Made by a program: the position numbers and the translations under genes. Shown piece after piece: positions 1-7,258 of a stretch of DNA of 16,400 bases. Origin of the DNA: Bacteroidetes bacterium UBA7368. GTDB taxonomy: Bacteria > Bacteroidota > Rhodothermia > Rhodothermales > UBA10348. How positions within the stretch are numbered: the first letter of the stretch is position 1; the number at the start of each line of letters is the position of its first letter. The DNA lies in the NCBI GenBank assembly GCA_002469915.1, contig DKOG01000105.1, positions 1 to 16,400 of the forward strand, read 5' to 3'. The notes below the pieces were generated by a model that worked only from the letters and a program-made list of their open reading frames with translations, had not been told where the DNA came from and did not search any database.

Positions 1-2
1 AG

Positions 3-434
3 AGCATTTTCGAGGCGATTAACAAGATCCCAATGATGTTCGCTCCCGCAATCACGTGTGTATTTTTATTTGGTGTGTTTTGGAAACGAGGCACCAAGGA
101 AGCTGCCATAACAACACTACTCTTTGGTTTGACTATTGGAATCGTCTACTTCCTGGTTGACCTTCCAGCGTTCGGAGATACTCGCCTAGTGGCGGATGAT
201 TGGGGGATACCTTTCATGCAGGTTGGCTGGTGGCTGTTTTGCCTGTGCTCCGTCGTGTACGTAGCGACGAGCTTGTTAACTCCAGCTCCACCAGACGAAC
301 AACTGAAAGCCATTCACTGGCAGCCACCCATGAAGGTACTTTTAGAATCGAAACTGGGCGGGTGGACAGATCCCAGGTCGGTTTCTATTGGGCTCTTTGT
401 GCTCATGGCCATCCTCTATTTCATATTGCGCTAG
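3..434 (+). CDS. Sodium:solute symporter family protein, C-terminal part (5' truncated by window edge)
   Basis: The reading frame is open from the window start to a TAG at 432-434, giving 143 residues with no start visible, so this is the tail of a longer gene. It contains about four hydrophobic membrane segments. The first (MMFAPAITCVFLFGVFWKRG) is followed by a KEAA turn and the second segment (LLFGLTIGIVYFLV). A third starts near GWWLFCLC. A polar cytoplasm-like loop then leads to a last helix ending in ILYFILR. The pattern (APxxxxFLxGxFWKRxxxxAA) is typical of the late helices of the SSS/SGLT sodium:solute symporter family, inner-membrane proteins that couple Na+ entry to uptake of sugars, amino acids or organic acids. 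The substrate cannot be told from this part. It converges with oppF across 27 bases. Family call is fairly sure; specificity is unknown. Confidence 0.8.
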   Translation, partial: SIFEAINKIPMMFAPAITCVFLFGVFWKRGTKEAAITTLLFGLTIGIVYFLVDLPAFGDTRLVADDWGIPFMQVGWWLFCLCSVVYVATSLLTPAPPDEQLKAIHWQPPMKVLLESKLGGWTDPRSVSIGLFVLMAILYFILR

Positions 435-461
435 AAGGACATTCCCCTATATCGTGGGCTG

Positions 462-1436
462 TCATACCGGCTCAATTCTGTGGCATGCCGTCAAGTGTTC
501 ATCAGCTGAATAGTGTAGTACCGGCTCATGAGTAGCACACAGATCAATGGCCAGCGGGCACCTTGTTCGAAAAGAACACCCTGTTTCTCGTTCGACTCCG
601 CTGTCCATTTCCCCAACAAGCTCCCTGTTTTCTGAGCGCCGTTTAGGATCAGGAATGAGGGCAGACGCCAGTAGTGCTTTTGAATAGGGGTGCCTCGGGC
701 CAGCGAAAAAGGTCTCCGTTGGAGCCTGTTCGACTATTTTTCCCAAATACATTACCGCTACGGTATCACTGACATGTGCCACCATGTCCAAATCGTGAGA
801 AATGAAAAGATAAGCCAGGTTTCGACTCTTCTGGATGTCCAGCAATAGATTGATAATCTGAGAGCGAATCGACACATCGAGTGCTGAGACGGGCTCATCA
901 CAAACAATCAGTTTAGGATTCACGGCGATAGCTCGTGCAATTCCAATTCGCTGACGTTGTCCACCTGACAACTGGTGTGGATACCTGTTCAGCATATCGG
1001 CTGAAAGTCCTACGGCAGAGACAAGATCCAGAATATGATCCTGGATTTCTTCAGCTAGGCACACCTTGTGTACGGTAAGCGGCTCCTTCAGAATGGACCG
1101 GATCGTGAGATGAGGTGTGAGAGAAGAAAATGGATCCTGAAAAACCATCTGAACGGATCTTCTAAATTCCTTCGATGCGCCTACGACAACCTCTCCACTC
1201 ATCCGGACCTCTCCGCTATCGGGTTGAAGCAATTGAAGAATCAGTCGTGCGATAGTTGATTTCCCGCAACCCGATTCTCCAACAAGTGCTGTCGTCCTTC
1301 CTGATTGAATCTGAAGAGATACCCCATCAACCGCTCGCACTTTGTCTCGGCTTCGCCTCAACAAAGAACGCCGCATAGCAAAATGCTTCACGAGATTCCG
1401 AAGCTCAAGTATCGGTGATTCACGAACCTGAGTCAT
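462..1436 (-). CDS. oppF: Oligopeptide/dipeptide ABC transporter ATP-binding protein, OppF/DppF type
   Basis: ATPase subunit of a peptide-type ABC importer, on the cytoplasmic face of the inner membrane. In 324 residues: Walker A GESGCGKS at about 53-60, Q-loop near FQDPF at 99-103, signature LSGGQ at 156-160, Walker B LIVCDEP at 176-182 and switch His in ISHD near 213. The C-terminal oligo_HPY extension has four cysteines (287, 293, 300, 318) in the C-x5-C-x6-C...C spacing that carries an iron-sulfur cluster in some Dpp/Opp ATPases. The frame stays open upstream to an ATG at 1496, but the ATG at 1436 is preferred. It overlaps the oppD stop as ATGA and the protein then begins with the usual short leader. 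It is the last gene of the minus-strand operon. The exact substrate (peptide, nickel, or other amide) is not readable from the ATPase. Confidence 0.9.
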   Translation of the reverse strand: MTQVRESPILELRNLVKHFAMRRSLLRRSRDKVRAVDGVSLQIQSGRTTALVGESGCGKSTIARLILQLLQPDSGEVRMSGEVVVGASKEFRRSVQMVFQDPFSSLTPHLTIRSILKEPLTVHKVCLAEEIQDHILDLVSAVGLSADMLNRYPHQLSGGQRQRIGIARAIAVNPKLIVCDEPVSALDVSIRSQIINLLLDIQKSRNLAYLFISHDLDMVAHVSDTVAVMYLGKIVEQAPTETFFAGPRHPYSKALLASALIPDPKRRSENRELVGEMDSGVERETGCSFRTRCPLAIDLCATHEPVLHYSADEHLTACHRIEPV

Positions 1437-2452
1437 GGGGTCACCTCGTCTGAAGAATTCACCTTGAACGGAGGGATTTCCGCCGCGAAATGACAACTAA
1501 CCCAATGCTCCGTAGCTCCTTCTTCTAGGTTTGGTCGTTCATTGAGACACTGTTTGTCATCGCGAAAGCCGCACCGGTCGTAAAAGGCGCACCCTTGAGG
1601 AATAGCGCCTGGACTGGGCACTGTTCCCGGGATCGAAGGCATAGGTTGTTTCCTCGAATGCGATCCAGGCCTCGGAAGCGAATGCAATAAACCACGGGTA
1701 TAGGGATGTCTAGGATTGTCAAATAACTCCTCCACATGAGCGACTTCGACTAACCGTCCAGCATACATAACCGCAACACGATGGGCTGTCTGAGCAATGA
1801 CTCCAAGATCATGGGTAATCAAAAGAAGCGACATCTGATGCTCTTTTTGAAGCTCCACGAACAATTTCAGAATCTGGGCTTGAATCGTGACATCTAGCGC
1901 GGTCGTGGGCTCATCAGCAATAAGTAATTGGACCTTTCCACCAACCAATGCCATTGCAATGGCAACCCGCTGTCTAATTCCACCCGAAAGTTCGTGGGGA
2001 TACTGATGTATTCTGGCCTCGGGCGAGGGTATTCCCGTCTGCTTCATCAGCTGGATGACAAGCTGTCTTCGCTCGGACCGCTTCATGTCCGGTCGGTGCT
2101 CTTTCAACACTTCTTCTATCTGATTACCAATCGTATAAACAGGATTCAGAGTCGTCATTGGCTCCTGTAGAATAATTGAGATCTGATTACCTCGAAGACT
2201 CCTACGACTCGGCTCATCCAGGGTCAACAAGTCCAGATCCCCAAAGAAGATTTGACCCTTAGAAACGTTGCCGGGTGAAGGTACGAGGCCCATAATGGAG
2301 CGGGCCAGCATGGATTTACCACACCCAGATTCACCTACAAGTCCGAGAATTTCACCCGGTAATATGTTGAGGCTAAGATCATCAATCACTGTCAGGGGCT
2401 CAGTGGCACCCGGAAATTGGACCTCAAGATTCCGAATATCCACTAGATTCAT
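1433..2452 (-). CDS. oppD: Oligopeptide/dipeptide ABC transporter ATP-binding protein, OppD/DppD type
   Basis: Second ATPase of the importer, expected to pair with the OppF-like subunit under the two permeases. In 339 residues: Walker A GESGCGKS at 40-47, Q-loop LQEPMTTLNP at about 95-104, signature LSGGI at 155-159 (Ile where Met or Gln is common), Walker B LLIADEP at 176-182 and switch His in ITHD near 214. The C-terminal oligo_HPY region has cysteines at 288, 294, 302 and 320, as in the partner subunit. The ATG at 2452 overlaps the oppC stop by ATGA and the gene's own stop overlaps the oppF start the same way, which indicates translational coupling. Length and motif order match OppD/DppD. 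The family call is firm, the substrate is not. Confidence 0.92.
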   Translation of the reverse strand: MNLVDIRNLEVQFPGATEPLTVIDDLSLNILPGEILGLVGESGCGKSMLARSIMGLVPSPGNVSKGQIFFGDLDLLTLDEPSRRSLRGNQISIILQEPMTTLNPVYTIGNQIEEVLKEHRPDMKRSERRQLVIQLMKQTGIPSPEARIHQYPHELSGGIRQRVAIAMALVGGKVQLLIADEPTTALDVTIQAQILKLFVELQKEHQMSLLLITHDLGVIAQTAHRVAVMYAGRLVEVAHVEELFDNPRHPYTRGLLHSLPRPGSHSRKQPMPSIPGTVPSPGAIPQGCAFYDRCGFRDDKQCLNERPNLEEGATEHWVSCHFAAEIPPFKVNSSDEVTP

Positions 2453-3318
2453 AACACACCCCTATCTTTCAGGCGAGGATCCAGCATGTCTCTGAGCCCA
2501 TCTCCAATGAGGTTCAATCCCAGAACTGCCAATGTGATCATGCCTCCTGGAATGGTGATCATCCACCAAGCGGACCTAATGAAGTCTCTGGCTTCGGCAA
2601 TCATATTTCCCCAGCTGGGTGCGGGTGGTGGCGTTCCCAAACCTAAAAAGCTAAGTCCAGCTTCTACAAGAACAGCCCATGCGAATCCAAAGCTCAACTG
2701 AACCATGACGGGACCCGCTGCTTTGGGAAATATGTGAACAAACAATAGTCGAAAATCGCCTACACCTATCGTCCGGGCTGCATCCACAAACTCTGCACTT
2801 CTAAATTCCACGATCGATGCTCGTACTGTTCGGATAACTTGTGGTACATATAGCACCGTCACGGAAATAATAACATTGAATTCGGATGGGCCGATGGCCG
2901 CCATGATCATAATGGCGAGTACAAAGCCGGGAAAAATCATCAGACTGTCGGTGAATCGACCGATTATGGCATCGGCCCATCGATACCAACCAGAAATGAC
3001 ACCGAAAAAAACGCCAAAAAACGCGGTCAGAAGCATCGACCCCAAACCCACACGTAACGAAACTTGTGCCCCATAAACGGTGCGAGCCAGCACGTCCCTG
3101 CCAAAATTGTCCGTCCCGAACGGATGGTTCCAACTTGGGGGCAAAAGCTGACTGGAAGCATCAATCGACAATGGGTCAAGGAATGACAACCAAGAAGCAA
3201 AAACGGCAATCACCGCGAGAGGGAGTAATAGGCAGAGTCCCGCAATCAACATCCCATTAAGGCGCCACCTCCTTATACCAGGACGCTTCAGAGTAGTATG
3301 AAAGACCTTTTTGCTCAT
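2449..3318 (-). CDS. oppC: Peptide-type ABC transporter permease, OppC/DppC type
   Basis: Inner-membrane permease of 289 residues. A basic cytoplasmic N-terminus (KRPGIRRWRLNG) precedes the first membrane helix at about 22-45, the arrangement of the OppC_N domain. The periplasmic HPFGTDNFGRDVLAR block (65-79) is a hallmark of OppC/DppC proteins. The cytoplasmic EAA loop, which docks onto the ATPases, spans about 176-197 (EFVDAARTIG...HIFP). Further helices follow to DPRLKDRG at the C-terminus, also typical. The ATG at 3318 overlaps the oppB stop as ATGA, and its own stop overlaps the oppD start. It should form the channel with the OppB-like permease encoded just upstream. Confidence 0.93.
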   Translation of the reverse strand: MSKKVFHTTLKRPGIRRWRLNGMLIAGLCLLLPLAVIAVFASWLSFLDPLSIDASSQLLPPSWNHPFGTDNFGRDVLARTVYGAQVSLRVGLGSMLLTAFFGVFFGVISGWYRWADAIIGRFTDSLMIFPGFVLAIMIMAAIGPSEFNVIISVTVLYVPQVIRTVRASIVEFRSAEFVDAARTIGVGDFRLLFVHIFPKAAGPVMVQLSFGFAWAVLVEAGLSFLGLGTPPPAPSWGNMIAEARDFIRSAWWMITIPGGMITLAVLGLNLIGDGLRDMLDPRLKDRGVL

Positions 3319-4265
3319 CCAGTATGCCTAATTCGTGGATTGAAATAGGCATATGCCAGATCAACAGCAAGGTTGACGATCAGTGCCACAAGAGTGAGGT
3401 AGAAGATCCCTCCTTCTAGCATAGCATAATCTCTTCGTACAGCGGCAATCGTTATTAATTGCCCAAGACCTGGAAGCGCAAACACGTTCTCAATGATGAC
3501 TGAGCCGCCAAGACCGAGAGCAAATGTCAGTCCAACAACGGTGGATATTTGTGTCATCGCATTCTTAAGCGCGTGTTTTAGCACGACACGCGACTCGGGC
3601 AATCCTTTGGCCCGCGCCATAGTGATATACTCCTGATCGAGCACATCGATCATGGACGCCCTCGTCATTCGCACTACAAGTCCGATCTGGGCTAGACTTT
3701 GTGCTAAAACGGGAAGAATGAGCCTTTTTAGCCACTCCCAGATACCGAAATCCGGACTTCGGTATCCAGATGCCGGAAGCCAGTCGAGCGTCACGGCAAA
3801 CAGAATAATCAACAAGAACCCTAACCAAAATGACGGCATGGCCATACCTAGACTCGAGAACACATTGCTCGCATAGTCCGCTATGCGTCCACGCCGGATA
3901 GAGGCATAAATACCCAGTGGTATTCCAACCAGAATGGTTAGAATCATAGAAAAAACGGTCAAATAGAGCGTGACAGGAAATCGGTCCATCACGACCTGGA
4001 CGACCGAATCTTCGTAAAAAAGTGAGGTCCCAAAATCACCCGTCAAGACGGCTGGCAGCCATTCGAGATATTGGTCAATCAACGACTTATCTAACCCTAA
4101 ATCGCTAGAAATAGCTTCTATTTGCTCTGCTCCTACCGCCTGATGACCAATCAACGCCGCAATCGGACTTCCGGGAATCATCCGCGTAATAAAGAAGATC
4201 GACGTCAGCGTAATGATGATCGTCGGAATGAACGACAGGACTCGCCTAAGGGTATACTCTACCAT
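3315..4265 (-). CDS. oppB: Peptide-type ABC transporter permease, OppB/DppB type
   Basis: Inner-membrane permease of 316 residues. The N-terminus (YTLRRVLSFIPTIIITLTSIFF) is the classic OppB/DppB first helix, followed by the MIPGSP motif at about 29-34 and a periplasmic region with GDFGTSL at 76-82. The cytoplasmic EAA loop that contacts the ATPases is at about 212-236 (EYITMARAKG...HALKNA). The C-terminal half has IENVFALPGLGQL at 258-270, a well-conserved signature, and ends in YFNPRIRH. A plausible ribosome site (AAGAGGTG) lies about ten bases before the ATG. It follows oppA by 52 bases and overlaps oppC by 4 bases, so it is co-transcribed with the importer genes. Confidence 0.93.
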   Translation of the reverse strand: MVEYTLRRVLSFIPTIIITLTSIFFITRMIPGSPIAALIGHQAVGAEQIEAISSDLGLDKSLIDQYLEWLPAVLTGDFGTSLFYEDSVVQVVMDRFPVTLYLTVFSMILTILVGIPLGIYASIRRGRIADYASNVFSSLGMAMPSFWLGFLLIILFAVTLDWLPASGYRSPDFGIWEWLKRLILPVLAQSLAQIGLVVRMTRASMIDVLDQEYITMARAKGLPESRVVLKHALKNAMTQISTVVGLTFALGLGGSVIIENVFALPGLGQLITIAAVRRDYAMLEGGIFYLTLVALIVNLAVDLAYAYFNPRIRHTG

Positions 4266-4317
4266 TTAGCGTAACACCTCTTCAGCATTGCAGTCTGATC
4301 GCTTCATCTTCACCTAC

Positions 4318-5907
4318 TTAATCGATCCAAACACCGTGTAAGGTAAGATTCCCCAAGGCCAGATTACCATGTGGATCGTGGACGCTATTGCCCTTGGCTA
4401 CAAGCCGATAGATATATCCCAGATTAACCAGAGCTACTTCTTTGAAGAAATGAGCTTGCAATTCGCCTGCCAGCACCTTTCGCTCCTCCAAACTTGTGGC
4501 CGATGCCAGGTTAGCAAACAACTCATCAGCGGCTGCATTTGAAAACCCTACCTCTTCAGATGGGAAGGTGCCATTGAATTCAGGCTGCCACAAAGATGGA
4601 TCAACCCAGTATCCGGCCGACGAATACATATTCATTACCGACGCGTCGCGGCGCCTTGCTACCCAGGTACTCAGATCGTAGCTCTGAATCTGAAGATTGA
4701 GTCCTACCCGCTTGGCTTGTTCAACTAGAGCAACGGCAACACGCTGCTGAACAATGTCCGTTGCAATAACCTGAATAAAGAGTGGTTCACCGTTATATCC
4801 AGCCTCATTCAAATAGGCTTCAGCAGATTGGGAAGGCGAGGGTTCTTTTGAGCTGTTGAAGGCGCTTTCAGGTGAATAAATACTTGAATAGGTCTTACCG
4901 AACGAAGAATCAGAGACCACCATCGCGGTAATTTCGGAGGGGTCAACCATAGCCTGGAAGGCACGACGAATATTGATATCACTAGTCAAACCTTGTTGAT
5001 GATTGAACATCAAGTAGAGTAAGACGCCCGGCCCATTCTTGACCGGGTCAACATCGTCAATATCACGTAACCTGATGGCCTCAGCATCCGGCACCTCTGT
5101 GATGATCTCATATTCTCCCGATTCGAGACCCGCTACCCGAGTAGATGCTTCCGGGACGATCCAAAAGAGTATTTCATCAACATGAGCTTCCTTTTTTCCG
5201 GCCTGATAGTTTGGGTTATCGGAACGAGCTGAATAGGCATCGAACCGTTTTAGCCTCACATATTGATCTTCTTTGTATTCATCGAAACGGTAAGGTCCCG
5301 TCCCGATCACCTCTGTTACCTGGCCGGGCCGGGTCGATGCATCCGCTACCTCCTTAGGCATAACGATTGCTTTGTTTTCATCTGATCCCAGCAGAAGCAG
5401 CAAAAACTGTCCCATGGGGGCATTGAAGTTCATCACAACGGTCTGAGAATCGGGCGTTTCTATTCCATCGAGACTGGCCAGTCCAGATCCTTTTGGCCCA
5501 ATTCTGTGCCACCGATCCAAGGATGCTTTCACATCTTCCGAATCCAGCAAATCTCCGTTGTGAAATGTCACTCCTTCACGAATGACAAACGTCCATGTTT
5601 TTCCATCTTCAGACACCTCATAGGAGTCAACCAGATCGGGGGCAGCGGTAAAGTCACGCCCAAATCCAAACAAGCCTTCATACACGTGCCCAAAAACCAT
5701 GGGTAATGGATGAGAGACACTTGATTGCCAATCGAGTGTGGGAAGAGGTAAGTGCAAGCCAATATTCAATGTGCCGCCCCTCACGGGCCCATCAGAACCT
5801 GATGATTGATCCGAGGCCTTAGGCGACCCACACCCCGAGATCAGGATCAGGCTCATGATCAGAGCCAATCCAGTCAGAACAGAATGTGTAATAATCTTAT
5901 GCTTCAC
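4318..5907 (-). CDS. oppA: Peptide-type ABC transporter substrate-binding lipoprotein (SBP family 5)
   Basis: Solute receptor of the importer, expected to be lipid-anchored outside the cytoplasmic membrane. The 529-residue product starts with a lipoprotein signal: basic MKHK, hydrophobic stretch, then LISGC with the lipidated Cys at 26. The mature part begins with RGGTLNIGL and carries SBP_bac_5 blocks: PDLVDSYEVSEDGKTWTF, the REGVTFHNGD block, and DPSLW near the C-terminus. Length is normal for the family. The start is GTG (5905-5907); an in-frame stop lies just upstream, and the next Met is inside the signal peptide. It follows the enolase-like gene by 87 bases and precedes oppB by 52, so all six genes are probably one operon. 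Family 5 receptors bind peptides but also opines, nickel complexes, glycosides and other amides, so ligand identity is open. Confidence 0.9.
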   Translation of the reverse strand: MKHKIITHSVLTGLALIMSLILISGCGSPKASDQSSGSDGPVRGGTLNIGLHLPLPTLDWQSSVSHPLPMVFGHVYEGLFGFGRDFTAAPDLVDSYEVSEDGKTWTFVIREGVTFHNGDLLDSEDVKASLDRWHRIGPKGSGLASLDGIETPDSQTVVMNFNAPMGQFLLLLLGSDENKAIVMPKEVADASTRPGQVTEVIGTGPYRFDEYKEDQYVRLKRFDAYSARSDNPNYQAGKKEAHVDEILFWIVPEASTRVAGLESGEYEIITEVPDAEAIRLRDIDDVDPVKNGPGVLLYLMFNHQQGLTSDINIRRAFQAMVDPSEITAMVVSDSSFGKTYSSIYSPESAFNSSKEPSPSQSAEAYLNEAGYNGEPLFIQVIATDIVQQRVAVALVEQAKRVGLNLQIQSYDLSTWVARRRDASVMNMYSSAGYWVDPSLWQPEFNGTFPSEEVGFSNAAADELFANLASATSLEERKVLAGELQAHFFKEVALVNLGYIYRLVAKGNSVHDPHGNLALGNLTLHGVWID

Positions 5908-5994
5908 AGAGTGCTTTCATTTAAATCATTGGAAGTCAGTTGAAGACACTTTATCGCCCATTCCGATAGTCAAAATCCCTGGCCGTTTTACCCT

Positions 5995-7131
5995 TTAGGT
6001 ATTGACGACCATCGCCCTCAAAACGTCTTCATTCAGGTCGACCCCTAGTCCGGGTTGATCTCCTAAAACTAAGCGGCCGCCCATCATATCAAAACCACCC
6101 GAAAAGGGCTCTCGTTCTGGAGCAAGACTATTCCCAATATCAATGGGTAGGGGATCACGAATGGTCGAGGCAAGATGAGTATGTGCAGAAAGTCCAAGTC
6201 TAGAACCGACAGGAGCACATACACTGACACCTATTGCCGCAGCATCACAGATATGGACAATTTTCTGAGCCTGCGAAAGTCCGCCGACTCGAGAAATATT
6301 CAGAGTAATCCGGTCGGCTGCGGCGTGATGAGCAATCTGCACCATGGCATCGGGCGACGATACGGATTCGCTTAACACCACCGAGACGGGTAGGATCTCG
6401 CGCAATTTTGCGAGTCCATCTAGGTCAAGAGGAGATAACGGTTGCTCCACCGACACATTCCCGAAGAAAGAATCGGAGAGGAGAGATGAGAAAAACGACG
6501 TTACCTGTTCTGCATTCTCCCATTTATTGCCCACTAGGACATTCAAATGGATATCACTTTCAACAGCGTCAAGAACCGCCAGCACAGTATTTAGATCTTG
6601 CTCAGCCGATCTGTTTCCATCACGAATCGACATTTTAAGGCCACAAAAACCTTCTTTAATCCGTTTTTTAGCCTGGAGGGCAGCTTCTTCTGGCGCAACA
6701 TCGGCGAGTAAGGCACTCCGCTCCAGATTGGTCCGATACTGGCCTCCAAGAACTGAATAAGCGGGTACTCCTCGCGCTTTTCCCATCAAATCAAAACTGG
6801 CCATCTCAAAGGCTGCTCCAACCGCCGACCACGTAGTTCGAATATCGTCGATCGCATCATCGAACGTGCGACCCATTGCGTTAGGATTCAATATATCTGA
6901 TCCAATAAGCGCTTTAGCAGAAGCCTTCAAGACATTCATCAAACCCGAGCTTGAGCTCCCAGACCTACTGATTACTTCTCCAAATCCGACAAGACTACTG
7001 TCAGTGATCACTTTGACAATGACCAAATCAAACGAGGAACGGCTTGACACTAAATCTGCCGACAACCCTTCCCTGCGGACCGAATTCAATTTTATGGGAT
7101 AGAATTGGATGTCTGAGACTTTTATCATCAT
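5995..7131 (-). CDS. Enolase-superfamily (MLE/MR-like) protein lacking most canonical active-site residues; probable pseudoenzyme
   Basis: A 378-residue protein with the enolase-superfamily layout: N-terminal capping domain (about 1-130), then a TIM-barrel region. Family marks include GVPAYSVLGG (121-130), VEQPLSPLDL (228-237), SESVSSP (254-260) and RVGGLSQAQK (281-290). It is a clear paralog of the + strand protein at 7259-8464. Where that protein has KVK, DVDAN, E, DES and K before RVGG, this one has K166-M-S168, N197-V-L199, E229, S254-E and N278. Thus only Glu229 of the three metal ligands remains, and both expected catalytic lysines (second Lys of KxK, Lys on strand 6) are absent. The frame is intact, with no sign of decay. 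ATG codons at 7131 and 7128 are both possible starts. It is the first gene of the probable operon with oppA-F. Its activity cannot be that of a normal family member by the known mechanism; a structural, regulatory or new catalytic role is inference. Confidence 0.85.
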   Translation of the reverse strand: MMIKVSDIQFYPIKLNSVRREGLSADLVSSRSSFDLVIVKVITDSSLVGFGEVISRSGSSSSGLMNVLKASAKALIGSDILNPNAMGRTFDDAIDDIRTTWSAVGAAFEMASFDLMGKARGVPAYSVLGGQYRTNLERSALLADVAPEEAALQAKKRIKEGFCGLKMSIRDGNRSAEQDLNTVLAVLDAVESDIHLNVLVGNKWENAEQVTSFFSSLLSDSFFGNVSVEQPLSPLDLDGLAKLREILPVSVVLSESVSSPDAMVQIAHHAAADRITLNISRVGGLSQAQKIVHICDAAAIGVSVCAPVGSRLGLSAHTHLASTIRDPLPIDIGNSLAPEREPFSGGFDMMGGRLVLGDQPGLGVDLNEDVLRAMVVNT

Positions 7132-7200
7132 AGGTGCATGGACGACTAACGGAAGACGAGCTTGAATTTAGTTCATTAAAGGTAGTACGTTCTAAAAGGA

Positions 7201-7216
7201 TTTTCCGAACGGAAAA
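7201..7216. promoter_or_regulatory. Perfect dyad, candidate operator between the divergent enolase-like genes
   Basis: TTTTCCG and CGGAAAA face each other across a two-base AA centre, a perfect 7-bp inverted repeat. An outer GGA (7198-7200) and TCC (7219-7221) extend the symmetry imperfectly. The short centre fits a dimeric repressor or activator site better than an RNA hairpin. It lies 42 bases before the + strand ATG and about 70 bases before the - strand ATG, so one regulator could control both genes and the importer operon. No regulator gene is present in the window. Confidence 0.5.
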
Positions 7217-7258
7217 AGTCCCACCAACGCCCAGAAACAGATCTCAAAAATAGCCTGC

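Noticed and set aside
435..461. Terminator between the converging symporter and oppF genes
   Set aside because: The 27-base gap has no stem with a following T-run on either strand.
1437..1496. A longer oppF starting at ATG 1496
   Set aside because: It would add 20 residues inside the oppD gene; ATG 1436 overlaps the oppD stop by ATGA, the same arrangement as at the two other junctions.
5995..7131. Calling the enolase-like protein a pseudogene
   Set aside because: The frame is full length with no stop or frameshift, and non-catalytic conserved blocks are kept, so 'pseudoenzyme' fits better than 'decayed gene'.
7162..7193. Bacteroidota-type promoter (TTG, 21 bases, TAcgTTcT) before the + strand enolase gene
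   Set aside because: The -7 element differs from TAnnTTTG at two positions; too weak to annotate, though it would place the dyad at 7201-7216 close to the transcription start.
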